Source: Sediminibacterium ginsengisoli (GTDB lineage Bacteria; Bacteroidota; Bacteroidia; Chitinophagales; Chitinophagaceae). From it: DNA of 8,828 nt. Shown in pieces: positions 1 through 6,602 of this stretch. The notes under the pieces were generated by a model. That model ran no database searches. It saw only the letters and a list, made by a program, of their open reading frames with translations, and was not told the origin of the DNA. Location: NCBI GenBank assembly GCA_943326215.1, contig CALPSK010000021.1, forward strand, positions 1 through 8,828, read 5' to 3'. Positions within the stretch are counted from its first letter, which is position 1; every line of letters starts with the position of its first letter. Position numbers and translations under genes: made by a program.

Positions 1-3000
1 ATTGTTGTAGCGCCAGTTCCACCATTAGCTATTGCAATGGTTGTTCCACTCCACGTTCCTGAAGTAATGGTTCCAACAGTTGCGATATCTGTTCCAACTA
101 GTTTACTAGCAGCTATACTTCCTGCTAATTGTGCATTGGTAATACCTGCAGTGCTAGATAAATTACTAGTAGTTAATCCAGTAGCCGAAATAGTTCCTCC
201 GTTAATTGAAATACCAGAACCCGCGCCTGCTGTTAAAGCAGTTTGCTTATTATTAAACGTTGACCAATCTGTACTAGTTAAATAACCATTCGCACTTGAT
301 GTAGCCACAGGTATTGAAAACGCACCAGTACCATTATTATAACTTAATGGCGCAGTTGCACTTAATCCTGACAAACCTATACCTCCTAATCCAGCCAATG
401 TATAGATTGGAATATTTAATGTGTTACTTGTAAGAGTAGCTGCACCTGTAGCTCCTGTTGTTGTTAATGTAATTGGTGCTTGATAATCTGTTCCAGCAAC
501 TGCAGCACTTACAACACCAGATCCATTAGCTTTCATTAACCCACTCACTGTACCTGCACCTCCAACATTGCTTCCAATTACAGATCCATTCCATGTTCCA
601 GCTGTGATTGTACCTACCGTATTTAAATTAGATAGAGAAGTTAATGAAGTATTTGATGTTGCTGTTATATTTCCAGCAGTAGTTGCCGTACTTGCATTAC
701 CTGTTAAATTTCCAATGATATTACTATTAAATGTTTTTGCACCTGCGATAGTTTGAGCTCCTGTTGAAATCAAACCAGGATTAGATGCATCTGCTGCGGT
801 TAATGTTAAGCTAGTGCCACTTATAGTTCCACCTGCTGCGTAAGTGGATGTAGAAGTATAGTTTAAAGAATTTACACCAGCTGTTATACCCACTGTGCTA
901 GCAGCTGTTAAACGTCCCTTGCTATCTACTGTAAATGTTGGAATAGCAGTAGATGAACCGTATGAACCAGCAGTTACACCTGAGTTTGCAAGAGTGGTCG
1001 CAAAGCTTCCATTTCCAGCACCCGTCACATCGCCAGTTAAAGTTGTTGTATAGTTTGCAGCCATTACATCCGTACCAATCACTAAACCTAAGTTCGTTCT
1101 AGCTGCTGCGGCTGTTGTTGCTCCTGTTCCTCCTTTCGCCAATGAAATTGTTGTTCCACTCCACACACCAGTAGTTATTGTACCAACTGTAGTAATATCT
1201 GTTCCAATTAGTTTGGATGCAGCAATGCTTCCGGCTAATTTTTCATTCGTAATACTTCCGTCAGCTACACCTGCGGCTGCAGATTGAGCATCCACATATG
1301 CTTTAACAGCTTTTTGAGATGGGTATAATACATCACTTGGATTAGTGCTTCCTAAATCAGTTGCTGTACTTTTATTTGTACTAGCTTCAGCTCCTAAGTT
1401 TGTTAAAGCACCTGAGGCTGTTGTTGCGCCAGTTCCTCCATTTGATAGAGCAATTGTTGTTCCGCTCCAAATACCTGAAGTAATCGTACCAACAGTATTT
1501 AAATTTGTTAATGAAGTAATTGTTATATTTGATGTTGCTGTAATGTTGCCAGCTGTTGTTGCAGTGGCTGCATTTCCAGTGGTATTTTGATTCCATGTAG
1601 GAACTGTACCTGACAACAATGAATATGGAACAGACCCCGATGTTAAAGTTCCTATACTTGTTAAACTTGACCCTGTAATTGTTGACGCTAAACTAGTACC
1701 TGTTAAAGTTCCAGCACTTACTGTCGACAAGTTTGCCTTCACATAAGCAGTTGTTGCTAGTTGAGTTGAATTATCACTAGTAGAAGGGGTTGGAGCAGTA
1801 GGCACTCCTGTAAATGCAGGTGATGCTATTGGCGCCTTTAATAATATATCAGCAGTATTGGTAGAGATATTATTTGTATTTGTTGTAATACTTGATGTAT
1901 GTGATGAAACGGTTGTTGGTAAGGTGGCAATTGTTGAAGAGTTTATACCACCAACACTATTTACAGTGGTAGCAAAGCTCCCAGTTCCGCTTCCAGTTAC
2001 ATCCCCTGTTAAAGTAATTGTTTGGTCTCCTGTATTAGATCCGCTTAATGTTGAGATCCCTAATTTTGTTTTTATGGTAGCGATTGTTTCATCTCCAGTA
2101 TTAATGCCAGATGTATTTGATAAAACTCCAGACTTTTGTGCATCAGTTACATAATTTCTATCAGTACTTGGTGCAATATCTGCCGTAGTGGCATCTGCCC
2201 CTGCAGTTACCAAACCTTTAGAATCATAAGTAAGTTTAGTCTTTGTTGCTCCCGTAATTGAAACGTTGACTGCAACAAAATCTGATGTACTGCTATTTGC
2301 CGCGGTACCAAAAGTTCTTTGAGCTAAAACATCTGTACCAATGGCTAAACCTAAATTTGTTCTTGCATCTGCTGCAGTTGAAGCACCTGTTCCTCCCTTT
2401 GCGATAGCGATGGTTCCATTTATTTTAGCAGAAGTTAAACTATTATCAGCTACACCAGCATTTGAACTTTGTAAATCTACATAGTCCTTGAACGCTTTTA
2501 CCGAAGGGAATTTTGTTGTTGAAGCTGCGTCTCCAGAGATATCGTTACTTTTATTTGCAGTGGGTTCAGCACCTAAATTCGTTAAAGCACCCGTTGCAGT
2601 TGTTGCACCGGTACCACCTTTTGCAATAGCAATTGTTGTGCCACTCCATACGCCTGTTGTTATTGTTCCAACACTTGTTAAACTAGAATTTGTCACATTA
2701 CTTGCCAATGTACTTCCAGTTAATGTACTTGCATCAGCATCAATATTTATGCTAGCACTTCCGTCGAATGGAACACCATTAATATTTTTTGTTGCAGCTA
2801 GCTTTGTAGCAGTTGCTGCATTTCCTGTTGTGTTTTGATTTAATGTTGGGAAATTTGTTAAAGCAATCGCAGTTCCATTAGGTGCTAAATAATCCGTTCC
2901 AGCAGTTATTGCATTTTGCTTATTGTTAAATGTGGTAAAATCTGAAGCAGATAAATAACCATTGTTGCTTGCAGATGCCGCACTCATGCTAAAAGTACCT

Positions 3001-4742
3001 GTTGCTGAATTAAAGCTTAAAGGACTAGTTGCACTCAATGCACTTCTAACTCTTGCATCTGTATAATATTTATTATTTGCACCTTCGCTAACATTATTTG
3101 TGGTTAAAACTACGCTTGGTCCAGCAAATCCGTTTACGGTAGAGACATAAATTGGTGTTGCTAAAGCAATCCAATTTGACTCAGTAGTTGACGGTAATGC
3201 ACTTAACACGTAGTTGTTATTGTTATCTGTTCTAATAGCGATACTCCCTACTTGAGCTCCGGAGATAGAAGTCATGGCAGAAGCCGAATTAATTACGCTT
3301 ACGTTTTGAAAGGAGATAGCAGGAATTTGATTTGATGGGATTTTTCCATCGTTACCTAAGGTAGCAACTCCATTATTTGCAGCTTTTTGAGTTGCATCAA
3401 TTTTATTATTAAAACCTGTAAAATCTGTAGCACTTAGGTAACCATCTACACTTGTTGTAGCTTGAGGTATACTTACAGTGTTTGCATTCTTCGCTATAGG
3501 TGCAGTAAAACTCAAAGGGGCTTGTACATCAGTACCAATCACTAAACCTAAATTTGTTCTAGCAGCTGCTGCAGAAGTCGCTCCTGTTCCACCATTTAAT
3601 ATTCCTACTGTACCTGTTACATTAGATGCTTTTCCTGTAATGTCCCCAGTAATTTTCGTTGCATCTATTCCAGTGGCTAATTTTGCATTGGTGATATTGC
3701 CGTCTAAAATTTTTATAGTCGTTACTGCATTATTTGCAATGGTGGGTAAAGCAGATGTCCCAGTTAAATCACCCGATAATTGAATCTTTCCTTTTACTGT
3801 AGGACTAGCATCAACGATAGTTGCAATACTAGATGCAACTTGCAAGTCCACATAATCCTTAACCGATTTTACTGAAGGATATTTTGTATTTGAACTACCA
3901 TCCACTGTAAGATCAGTACTCTTATTTGCACTATTTTCTTTTAAACCTAATGCAGTAGTCACCGAAGCATCGTTTGCTTTTAATGCCAATTGATTATAGA
4001 TGGCTGTACTATCGAATGTCTTTGCCGCCAACTGAGAAGGCGTCACATATTTTGTACTATCCGAAATATTTAATTTTGTAGCGATTGAATTCAATAATGG
4101 AGTTTGATCAAATGTTTTTGCTGCCAACTGAGTAGGCGTTACATATTTTGTACTATCTGAAGTATTTAATTTTGTAGCGATTGAATTCAATAATGGTGTT
4201 TGATCAAACGTTTTTGCTGCCAACTGAGTAGGCGTCACATATTTTGTACTATCTGAAATATTTAATTTTTTATCTAATCCAAATACATTACCCGCATACA
4301 ATGCATATGGGACACTTCCAAAAGGAGAAGTTCCTAAATCAATTAAATCTTTTGTATAATCCCAACTCGTTACTGGAGCCATTGGGCTAATTGCAATTTT
4401 TAAATTTAAATAATAAGGCCCCTGTCCCCAATCAATTAAACCTAAGGAAGTCACTGTACCTCCAATTCTTTTTCCATTCCCTACACTGATGCTAAAAACA
4501 CCAGACGCATCTGTATTTGTTTCATACTCTTCTATCAGTACTTTCACACCAGACACTGTGTTTTGGATAATACTTGATTGTACAAATATTTTTCTGTCTT
4601 TTGCAGGATTAGAATACTGATCTCTAGCAACTGCTTGAAAAATGATACCGCTTGCTGGGGTTTGAGCAAATAACTGACTTTGGAATAAAGTCGCCATTAC
4701 TACAAAAACAAATGAGATCTTACATTTTAAATATTGCTTCAT
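1..4742 (-). CDS. Giant secreted repeat protein with phage tail-fibre-like modules (3' end outside window)
   Basis: The frame is open from ATG at 4742 to the left edge, at least 1580 codons, and leaves the window without a stop. The signal peptide covers residues 1-26 (probable cleavage LFA|Q). Residues 28-150 form the N-terminal domain seen on many large Bacteroidota surface proteins: GIIFQAVARDQYSNP, then DASGVFSISVGNG, WGQGPYYLNLKI and SVPYALYA (143-150). Residues 159-254 are three tandem 32-residue repeats. After that comes a mosaic of tail-fibre modules: GGTGATS/GGTGATT at residues 384, 709, 783, 1102, 1204 and 1574; GDLTG/GDVTG near 325, 914 and 1238; GYLS..DF..FNNK; NTTGNAATAT; SNTGDQTITL; and a KAPIASPAFTG segment at 969. 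The mature part is G/T/S/A/N rich and I saw no Cys. A long fibrous adhesin or surface fibre is likely; the receptor is unknown. Many relatives end in an S74 intramolecular chaperone, which cannot be checked here. It is the last visible gene of the operon, 26 bases after the T9SS cargo gene. Confidence 0.92.
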   Translation of the reverse strand, partial: MKQYLKCKISFVFVVMATLFQSQLFAQTPASGIIFQAVARDQYSNPAKDRKIFVQSSIIQNTVSGVKVLIEEYETNTDASGVFSISVGNGKRIGGTVTSLGLIDWGQGPYYLNLKIAISPMAPVTSWDYTKDLIDLGTSPFGSVPYALYAGNVFGLDKKLNISDSTKYVTPTQLAAKTFDQTPLLNSIATKLNTSDSTKYVTPTQLAAKTFDQTPLLNSIATKLNISDSTKYVTPSQLAAKTFDSTAIYNQLALKANDASVTTALGLKENSANKSTDLTVDGSSNTKYPSVKSVKDYVDLQVASSIATIVDASPTVKGKIQLSGDLTGTSALPTIANNAVTTIKILDGNITNAKLATGIDATKITGDITGKASNVTGTVGILNGGTGATSAAAARTNLGLVIGTDVQAPLSFTAPIAKNANTVSIPQATTSVDGYLSATDFTGFNNKIDATQKAANNGVATLGNDGKIPSNQIPAISFQNVSVINSASAMTSISGAQVGSIAIRTDNNNNYVLSALPSTTESNWIALATPIYVSTVNGFAGPSVVLTTNNVSEGANNKYYTDARVRSALSATSPLSFNSATGTFSMSAASASNNGYLSASDFTTFNNKQNAITAGTDYLAPNGTAIALTNFPTLNQNTTGNAATATKLAATKNINGVPFDGSASINIDADASTLTGSTLASNVTNSSLTSVGTITTGVWSGTTIAIAKGGTGATTATGALTNLGAEPTANKSNDISGDAASTTKFPSVKAFKDYVDLQSSNAGVADNSLTSAKINGTIAIAKGGTGASTAADARTNLGLAIGTDVLAQRTFGTAANSSTSDFVAVNVSITGATKTKLTYDSKGLVTAGADATTADIAPSTDRNYVTDAQKSGVLSNTSGINTGDETIATIKTKLGISTLSGSNTGDQTITLTGDVTGSGTGSFATTVNSVGGINSSTIATLPTTVSSHTSSITTNTNNISTNTADILLKAPIASPAFTGVPTAPTPSTSDNSTQLATTAYVKANLSTVSAGTLTGTSLASTITGSSLTSIGTLTSGSVPYSLLSGTVPTWNQNTTGNAATATTAGNITATSNITITSLTNLNTVGTITSGIWSGTTIALSNGGTGATTASGALTNLGAEASTNKSTATDLGSTNPSDVLYPSQKAVKAYVDAQSAAAGVADGSITNEKLAGSIAASKLIGTDITTVGTITTGVWSGTTISLAKGGTGATTAAAARTNLGLVIGTDVMAANYTTTLTGDVTGAGNGSFATTLANSGVTAGSYGSSTAIPTFTVDSKGRLTAASTVGITAGVNSLNYTSTSTYAAGGTISGTSLTLTAADASNPGLISTGAQTIAGAKTFNSNIIGNLTGNASTATTAGNITATSNTSLTSLSNLNTVGTITAGTWNGSVIGSNVGGAGTVSGLMKANGSGVVSAAVAGTDYQAPITLTTTGATGAATLTSNTLNIPIYTLAGLGGIGLSGLSATAPLSYNNGTGAFSIPVATSSANGYLTSTDWSTFNNKQTALTAGAGSGISINGGTISATGLTTSNLSSTAGITNAQLAGSIAASKLVGTDIATVGTITSGTWSGTTIAIANGGTGATT
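246..287 (-). repeat. GYLTSTDWSTFNNK module, copy 3
   Basis: The third copy of the FNNK module, followed by QTALTAGAGSGISINGGTIS. It lies shortly before the sixth GGTGATT start (position 23), which is cut off by the left edge of the window. Confidence 0.8.
1065..1133 (-). repeat. GGTGA..ARTNLGL.IGTDV module, copy 3
   Basis: A 23-residue module, GGTGATTAAAARTNLGLVIG then TDV. It is followed by a TTLTGDVTGAGNGSFATTL segment and a FTVDSKGRLTAAS segment. Its end is nearly identical in DNA to copy 1 (42 of 47 bases, including 20 consecutive identical bases). Confidence 0.85.
1284..1439 (-). repeat. GGTGATT...GALTNLGAE...KAYVDAQ cassette, copy 3
   Basis: A 52-residue segment, GGTGATTASGALTNLGAE through NKS to YPSQKAVKAYVDAQ. 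It is preceded by TSGIWSGTTIALSN and is homologous to 2469-2618 with a 2-residue length difference. Confidence 0.85.
1740..1838 (-). repeat. Phage tail-fibre LKAP.ASP.FTG..TAPTP segment
   Basis: This 33-residue stretch starts KAPIASPAFTGVPTAPTP and ends TQLATTAYV. It is preceded by a run of NTNNISTNTADILL. The combination is a hallmark of tail-fibre proteins of many tailed phages. I saw it only once in the visible part of the protein, unlike the other modules. Confidence 0.8.
2328..2396 (-). repeat. GGTGA..ARTNLGL.IGTDV module, copy 2
   Basis: A 23-residue module, GGTGASTAADARTNLGLAIG then TDV, the same length as copies 1 and 3. It lies 222 bases after the GGTGATT start of the preceding cassette. 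Confidence 0.85.
2469..2618 (-). repeat. GGTGATT...GALTNLGAE...KDYVDLQ cassette, copy 2
   Basis: A 50-residue segment from GGTGATTATGALTNLGAE through NKS and FPSVKAFKDYVDLQ. It is preceded by TTGVWSGTTIAIAK. It matches the 52-residue segment at 1284-1439 and the shorter one at 3840-3950. Confidence 0.85.
2919..2960 (-). repeat. GYLSASDFTTFNNK module, copy 2
   Basis: The second copy of the module. It is followed by QNAITAGTDYLAPNGTAIAL and then the NQNTTGNAATATKLA segment with NINGVPFDGSASINI, a sequence order well known from phage tail fibres. Confidence 0.8.
3402..3443 (-). repeat. GYLSATDFTGFNNK module, copy 1
   Basis: A 14-residue module that recurs at 2919-2960 (GYLSASDFTTFNNK) and 246-287 (GYLTSTDWSTFNNK). 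It is typical of phage-fibre-like repeat proteins in Bacteroidota. Confidence 0.8.
3525..3593 (-). repeat. GGTGA..ARTNLGL.IGTDV module, copy 1
   Basis: A 23-residue module, GGTGATSAAAARTNLGLVIG then TDV. It recurs with the same length at 2328-2396 and 1065-1133. It is a widespread tail-fibre motif. At the DNA level 3526-3572 matches 1066-1112 at 42 of 47 positions. Confidence 0.85.
3840..3950 (-). repeat. NKS...YPSVK..KDYVDLQ cassette, copy 1
   Basis: The encoded segment begins LGLKENSANKS and ends YPSVKSVKDYVDLQ (37 aa). It is the first of three copies of a cassette that recurs at 2469-2618 and 1284-1439. This copy lacks the GGTGATT lead-in of the other two. Similar segments are familiar from phage tail-fibre-like and Bacteroidota fibre proteins. 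Confidence 0.8.
3981..4268 (-). repeat. Three tandem 96-bp repeats (32 aa each) in the giant fibre gene
   Basis: Three in-frame units run from 4268 to 4173, 4172 to 4077 and 4076 to 3981. Each encodes a version of KLN.SDSTKYVTPTQLAAK followed by TFDQTPLLNSIAT. Units 1 and 2 differ by very few bases. Unit 3 matches in its first half (TPSQLAAKTFD) and then diverges (STAIYNQLAL). The spacing is exactly 96 bases between matching positions (for example 4210, 4114 and 4018). The repeat links the N-terminal domain to the fibre mosaic, may form a flexible or coiled stalk, and could change copy number by slippage or recombination. Confidence 0.9.
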
Positions 4743-4768
4743 ACTATTTTTTTTCAAAATCTTTTATA

Positions 4769-5263
4769 TTAATTCGCTTTTATAAATTTTATTGCATCCA
4801 TATAATTTTGGGATTCTATTTTAAGGATATAGGCCCCATTCGTTAAACCACTTAGGTCTATATTTAAACCTTGGAATAAATTATAGCCGGTTTCTTTTTG
4901 TGATCTTATTAAAGCACCTTCTGTTGTCCATATACTTAAACTAAAAGTCTCTGTCAATGGGGGTGTATTATTTAATTTTATTTTTGTAATATGATTCACG
5001 GGATTTGGAAATAGTCTTACACCTAAGCTATTTATCTTCATTGTGACTTCACAATTCATTGTAAATTGTCCATTACCTCTTTTTCCATTTAAAACAGCTA
5101 CACCCGATTGTACATCAATACAAGTTGTTGAACTTTTGAAATTCAAAGCGTTAATGGTGCTTGAAGCATTACCCATCATACCTATACTACTCATAACAAT
5201 TTGAGCTTCTGCCATTGAGCATTTTAATACAATGAATAATAATAAAATATATTTTCTACTCAT
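4769..5263 (-). CDS. Very small T9SS-secreted protein (type A sorting domain)
   Basis: This 164-aa protein is exported by Sec and then by the type IX system. It has a signal peptide (residues 1-20, cleavage at AEA|Q) and a C-terminal type A sorting domain from about residue 80 to 164. The domain shows the defining pattern GVRLFPNPVNHITKI (FPNP at 85-88), a SLSIWTTEGALI strand, LNIDLSGLTNGAYILKI and a terminal basic KFIKAN. The passenger is only about 58 residues (21-78). It is Ser/Gly/Asn rich with cysteines at 48 and 71, which could form a disulfide. No known domain is recognised in it. T9SS cargo is normally attached to the surface by A-LPS or released. It follows the lipoprotein stop by one base and precedes the giant fibre gene by 26 bases, suggesting a structural or accessory role in the same surface assembly (inference). 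A Cys at position 15 lies inside the signal and is not a proper lipobox. Confidence 0.88.
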   Translation of the reverse strand: MSRKYILLLFIVLKCSMAEAQIVMSSIGMMGNASSTINALNFKSSTTCIDVQSGVAVLNGKRGNGQFTMNCEVTMKINSLGVRLFPNPVNHITKIKLNNTPPLTETFSLSIWTTEGALIRSQKETGYNLFQGLNIDLSGLTNGAYILKIESQNYMDAIKFIKAN

Positions 5264-5264
5264 A

Positions 5265-5684
5265 TTAATGATTTGTGTTGTAGAAAAATTTAGTGGTTAC
5301 TCCATCTACAGAATAATACAAGATCATATTATTGGCTCCCAAGGTTTCAATTTCATAGGCATACTCCAATGTATTAGTCCCTGCTGTTCTAGCAACAACA
5401 TAAATTTGCAATTTGCCATTTACTTTTCTTACAGAATAGGTGCCTGTAATACCATCAGAGTCTACCGTTGTTAAGTTGTTTAAAAACTTTATAAAATAAG
5501 TAGACTGTCCTACATATGTTTTTATACTAGTCTTAGTTGCTGTAATGGTTTGATTGTAGTCTAAAAACCAGATTTTATCTGATATCATCTTATAAGCCAA
5601 ACTAATCTCCGAAGCAGTTGTATCTTTTTTACAAGCACTTAAAAGAAGTATTGAAGCGCCGATAAGTATTAATAGTTTTTTCAT
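5265..5684 (-). CDS. Lipoprotein with a lipocalin-like small beta domain
   Basis: The 139-aa protein has a clear type II signal: MKKLLILIGASILLLSAC with the lipobox L15-S-A-C18, so Cys18 is lipidated. The mature start CKKDTT has one acidic residue at +3. This is only a weak match to the K/D/E-rich surface-export signals known from Bacteroidota lipoproteins, so placement on the cell surface or facing the periplasm is unresolved. The body has an early Trp (KIWFLDY), then GTYSVRKVNGKLQIYVV, YAYEIETLG and NNMILYYSVDG. This strand order resembles the lipocalin-like domains common in Bacteroidota lipoproteins (a Trp near the start, then G.Y...L.I, then a closing I..L strand). The family assignment is tentative and no ligand is suggested. 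The gene lies 12 bases after the beta-barrel gene, and its TAA stop is one base before the next ATG, so coupled translation with the T9SS cargo gene is likely. Confidence 0.8.
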   Translation of the reverse strand: MKKLLILIGASILLLSACKKDTTASEISLAYKMISDKIWFLDYNQTITATKTSIKTYVGQSTYFIKFLNNLTTVDSDGITGTYSVRKVNGKLQIYVVARTAGTNTLEYAYEIETLGANNMILYYSVDGVTTKFFYNTNH

Positions 5685-5696
5685 TTTTATTTATTT

Positions 5697-6497
5697 TTAG
5701 AATATATCACTAGCCTTCATCAATAAACCTATTTCAAGTGAATTAAGATGTGTTGATATAGGTGATTTAGTAAAAGAACTTACACCTTGCTTATAATGCA
5801 TAAATAAGGTGTAAAAAGATTTGTTCTCATATTCAATACCAATATCAGCTCTTAATAAAAATCGACGGTAATTATTATTCACTAAATTGTCTGCACTTTG
5901 ACCAGAAAGGCGGGTATCTATGCTTGGACCTGCTACTACATAAAACAAAGTCCTTTCATTAGGTTTAAATGGAAGTAGTTTCTTATAATGTGCTGCAATG
6001 CTAAAATTTAAAAATTGATCATCGGCCTTGAACCTAGAAAAATTACCTATAAAAGGTTCTAAACTTGTGGAACTACTATAGGAAGTACCAGTTGAAATCT
6101 TATCTAAAGTAAAGGCAAAAGAATAGAGATGTTTTTGTTTATAAATACCATCTACCCTAAAGCCAGCAAAATAACCGGGTTTAAATGAAGTATTATTATT
6201 CTGTAAAACATAATTAAAAATTGAATTATAGCTTCCTGTATTTATATATTGTTTTGAAAAACCAATCCCTGATAATAAATAAACTTTATTGTCTTTGAAA
6301 TCAATGAATACCTTATTGAGTTCTTTATTAATAATTTTCTTAAAAGCTTGTACTTTACCTCTAAACGGGTGTAATAAAACAGCAGTATCTACGGACTGAA
6401 TGCTCTGTTTTTTTAAACTTGGACTTTGCTGTGCTTGAACCTGAAGACCAGCCAATAATAGGCAGCTAGAAACTAACAACTGTTTTAAACTTTTCAT
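5697..6497 (-). CDS. Small outer-membrane beta-barrel protein with signal peptide
   Basis: The 266-aa protein starts with a Sec signal peptide (MKSLKQLL, hydrophobic core, probable cleavage at VQA|Q after residue 22). A polar stretch to about residue 70 follows. The remainder shows about eight amphipathic beta strands, near 73-82, 109-119, 124-135, 161-174, 182-197, 211-226, 227-239 and 251-262. The chain ends in Phe, the usual C-terminal aromatic of BAM-inserted barrels. The size fits an eight-stranded barrel of the PorT or OMP_b-brl class, but no family-specific motif is recognised and no transport role can be claimed. It lacks the N-terminal signature I would expect of PorP/SprF proteins. 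It is the first gene of a tight cluster, 12 bases before the lipoprotein gene, so it may anchor or help expose the downstream surface proteins. That role is inferred from context only. The ATG at 6497 is preceded by an A/T-rich leader without a Shine-Dalgarno site, normal for the phylum. Confidence 0.75.
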   Translation of the reverse strand: MKSLKQLLVSSCLLLAGLQVQAQQSPSLKKQSIQSVDTAVLLHPFRGKVQAFKKIINKELNKVFIDFKDNKVYLLSGIGFSKQYINTGSYNSIFNYVLQNNNTSFKPGYFAGFRVDGIYKQKHLYSFAFTLDKISTGTSYSSSTSLEPFIGNFSRFKADDQFLNFSIAAHYKKLLPFKPNERTLFYVVAGPSIDTRLSGQSADNLVNNNYRRFLLRADIGIEYENKSFYTLFMHYKQGVSSFTKSPISTHLNSLEIGLLMKASDIF

Positions 6498-6551
6498 ATT
6501 AAAATAAATTCATTTAGATATTTATCTGGATTTAGTTTGCTTTTTGGGCAT

Positions 6552-6579
6552 AAAAAATCCCGCTCTTTATTGAAGCGGG
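6552..6579 (-). terminator. Intrinsic terminator hairpin between regulator and operon
   Basis: On the minus strand CCCGCT (6579-6574) pairs with AGCGGG (6564-6559) around a 9-base loop TCAATAAAG. One A and then six T's (6557-6552) follow. The GC-rich stem in AT-rich DNA and the T-run on one side only give the direction. It lies 177 bases past the AraC-type stop and 55 bases before the next start codon. It may end the regulator transcript, or it may act as an attenuator within the operon leader if the promoter lies upstream of it. Confidence 0.65.
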
Positions 6580-6602
6580 GCGCAAATTAGTGCTTGAAAA
6601 GT

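Noticed and set aside
1387..1596. Minus-strand open frame of 69 codons inside the fibre gene
   Set aside because: It lies in a different frame of the same strand, has an N/C/W/Y-rich unnatural composition, and is a shadow of the repeat sequence.
37..3783. Several plus-strand open frames (37-285, 568-756, 1345-1590, 1858-2154, 2488-2838, 3478-3783) with V/A/P/F-rich translations
   Set aside because: All are in the same frame opposite the giant fibre gene and repeat its module pattern (for example the recurring VAPVPPF is GGTGATT read backwards). They are antisense shadows. Their constant frame does support that the fibre gene has no frameshift.
1..4268. CRISPR-like or prophage origin for the repetitive half
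   Set aside because: The repeats are in-frame protein modules without the uniform direct-repeat and spacer layout of CRISPR. No other phage genes (capsid, terminase, baseplate) are visible, and the protein has a Sec signal and a Bacteroidota N-terminal domain, so a cellular gene is more likely than a prophage fibre.
4652..5474. Plus-strand open frames at 4652-4846 and 5232-5474
   Set aside because: They lie antisense to well-supported exported proteins and have no recognisable domain or start context.
5697..6497. PorP/SprF-type gliding or T9SS partner protein for the 266-aa barrel
   Set aside because: The idea fits a gene near a large adhesin, but I do not see the N-terminal family signature around an NPAYAG-like motif, and the protein is short for that family. 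It is left as a generic outer-membrane barrel.
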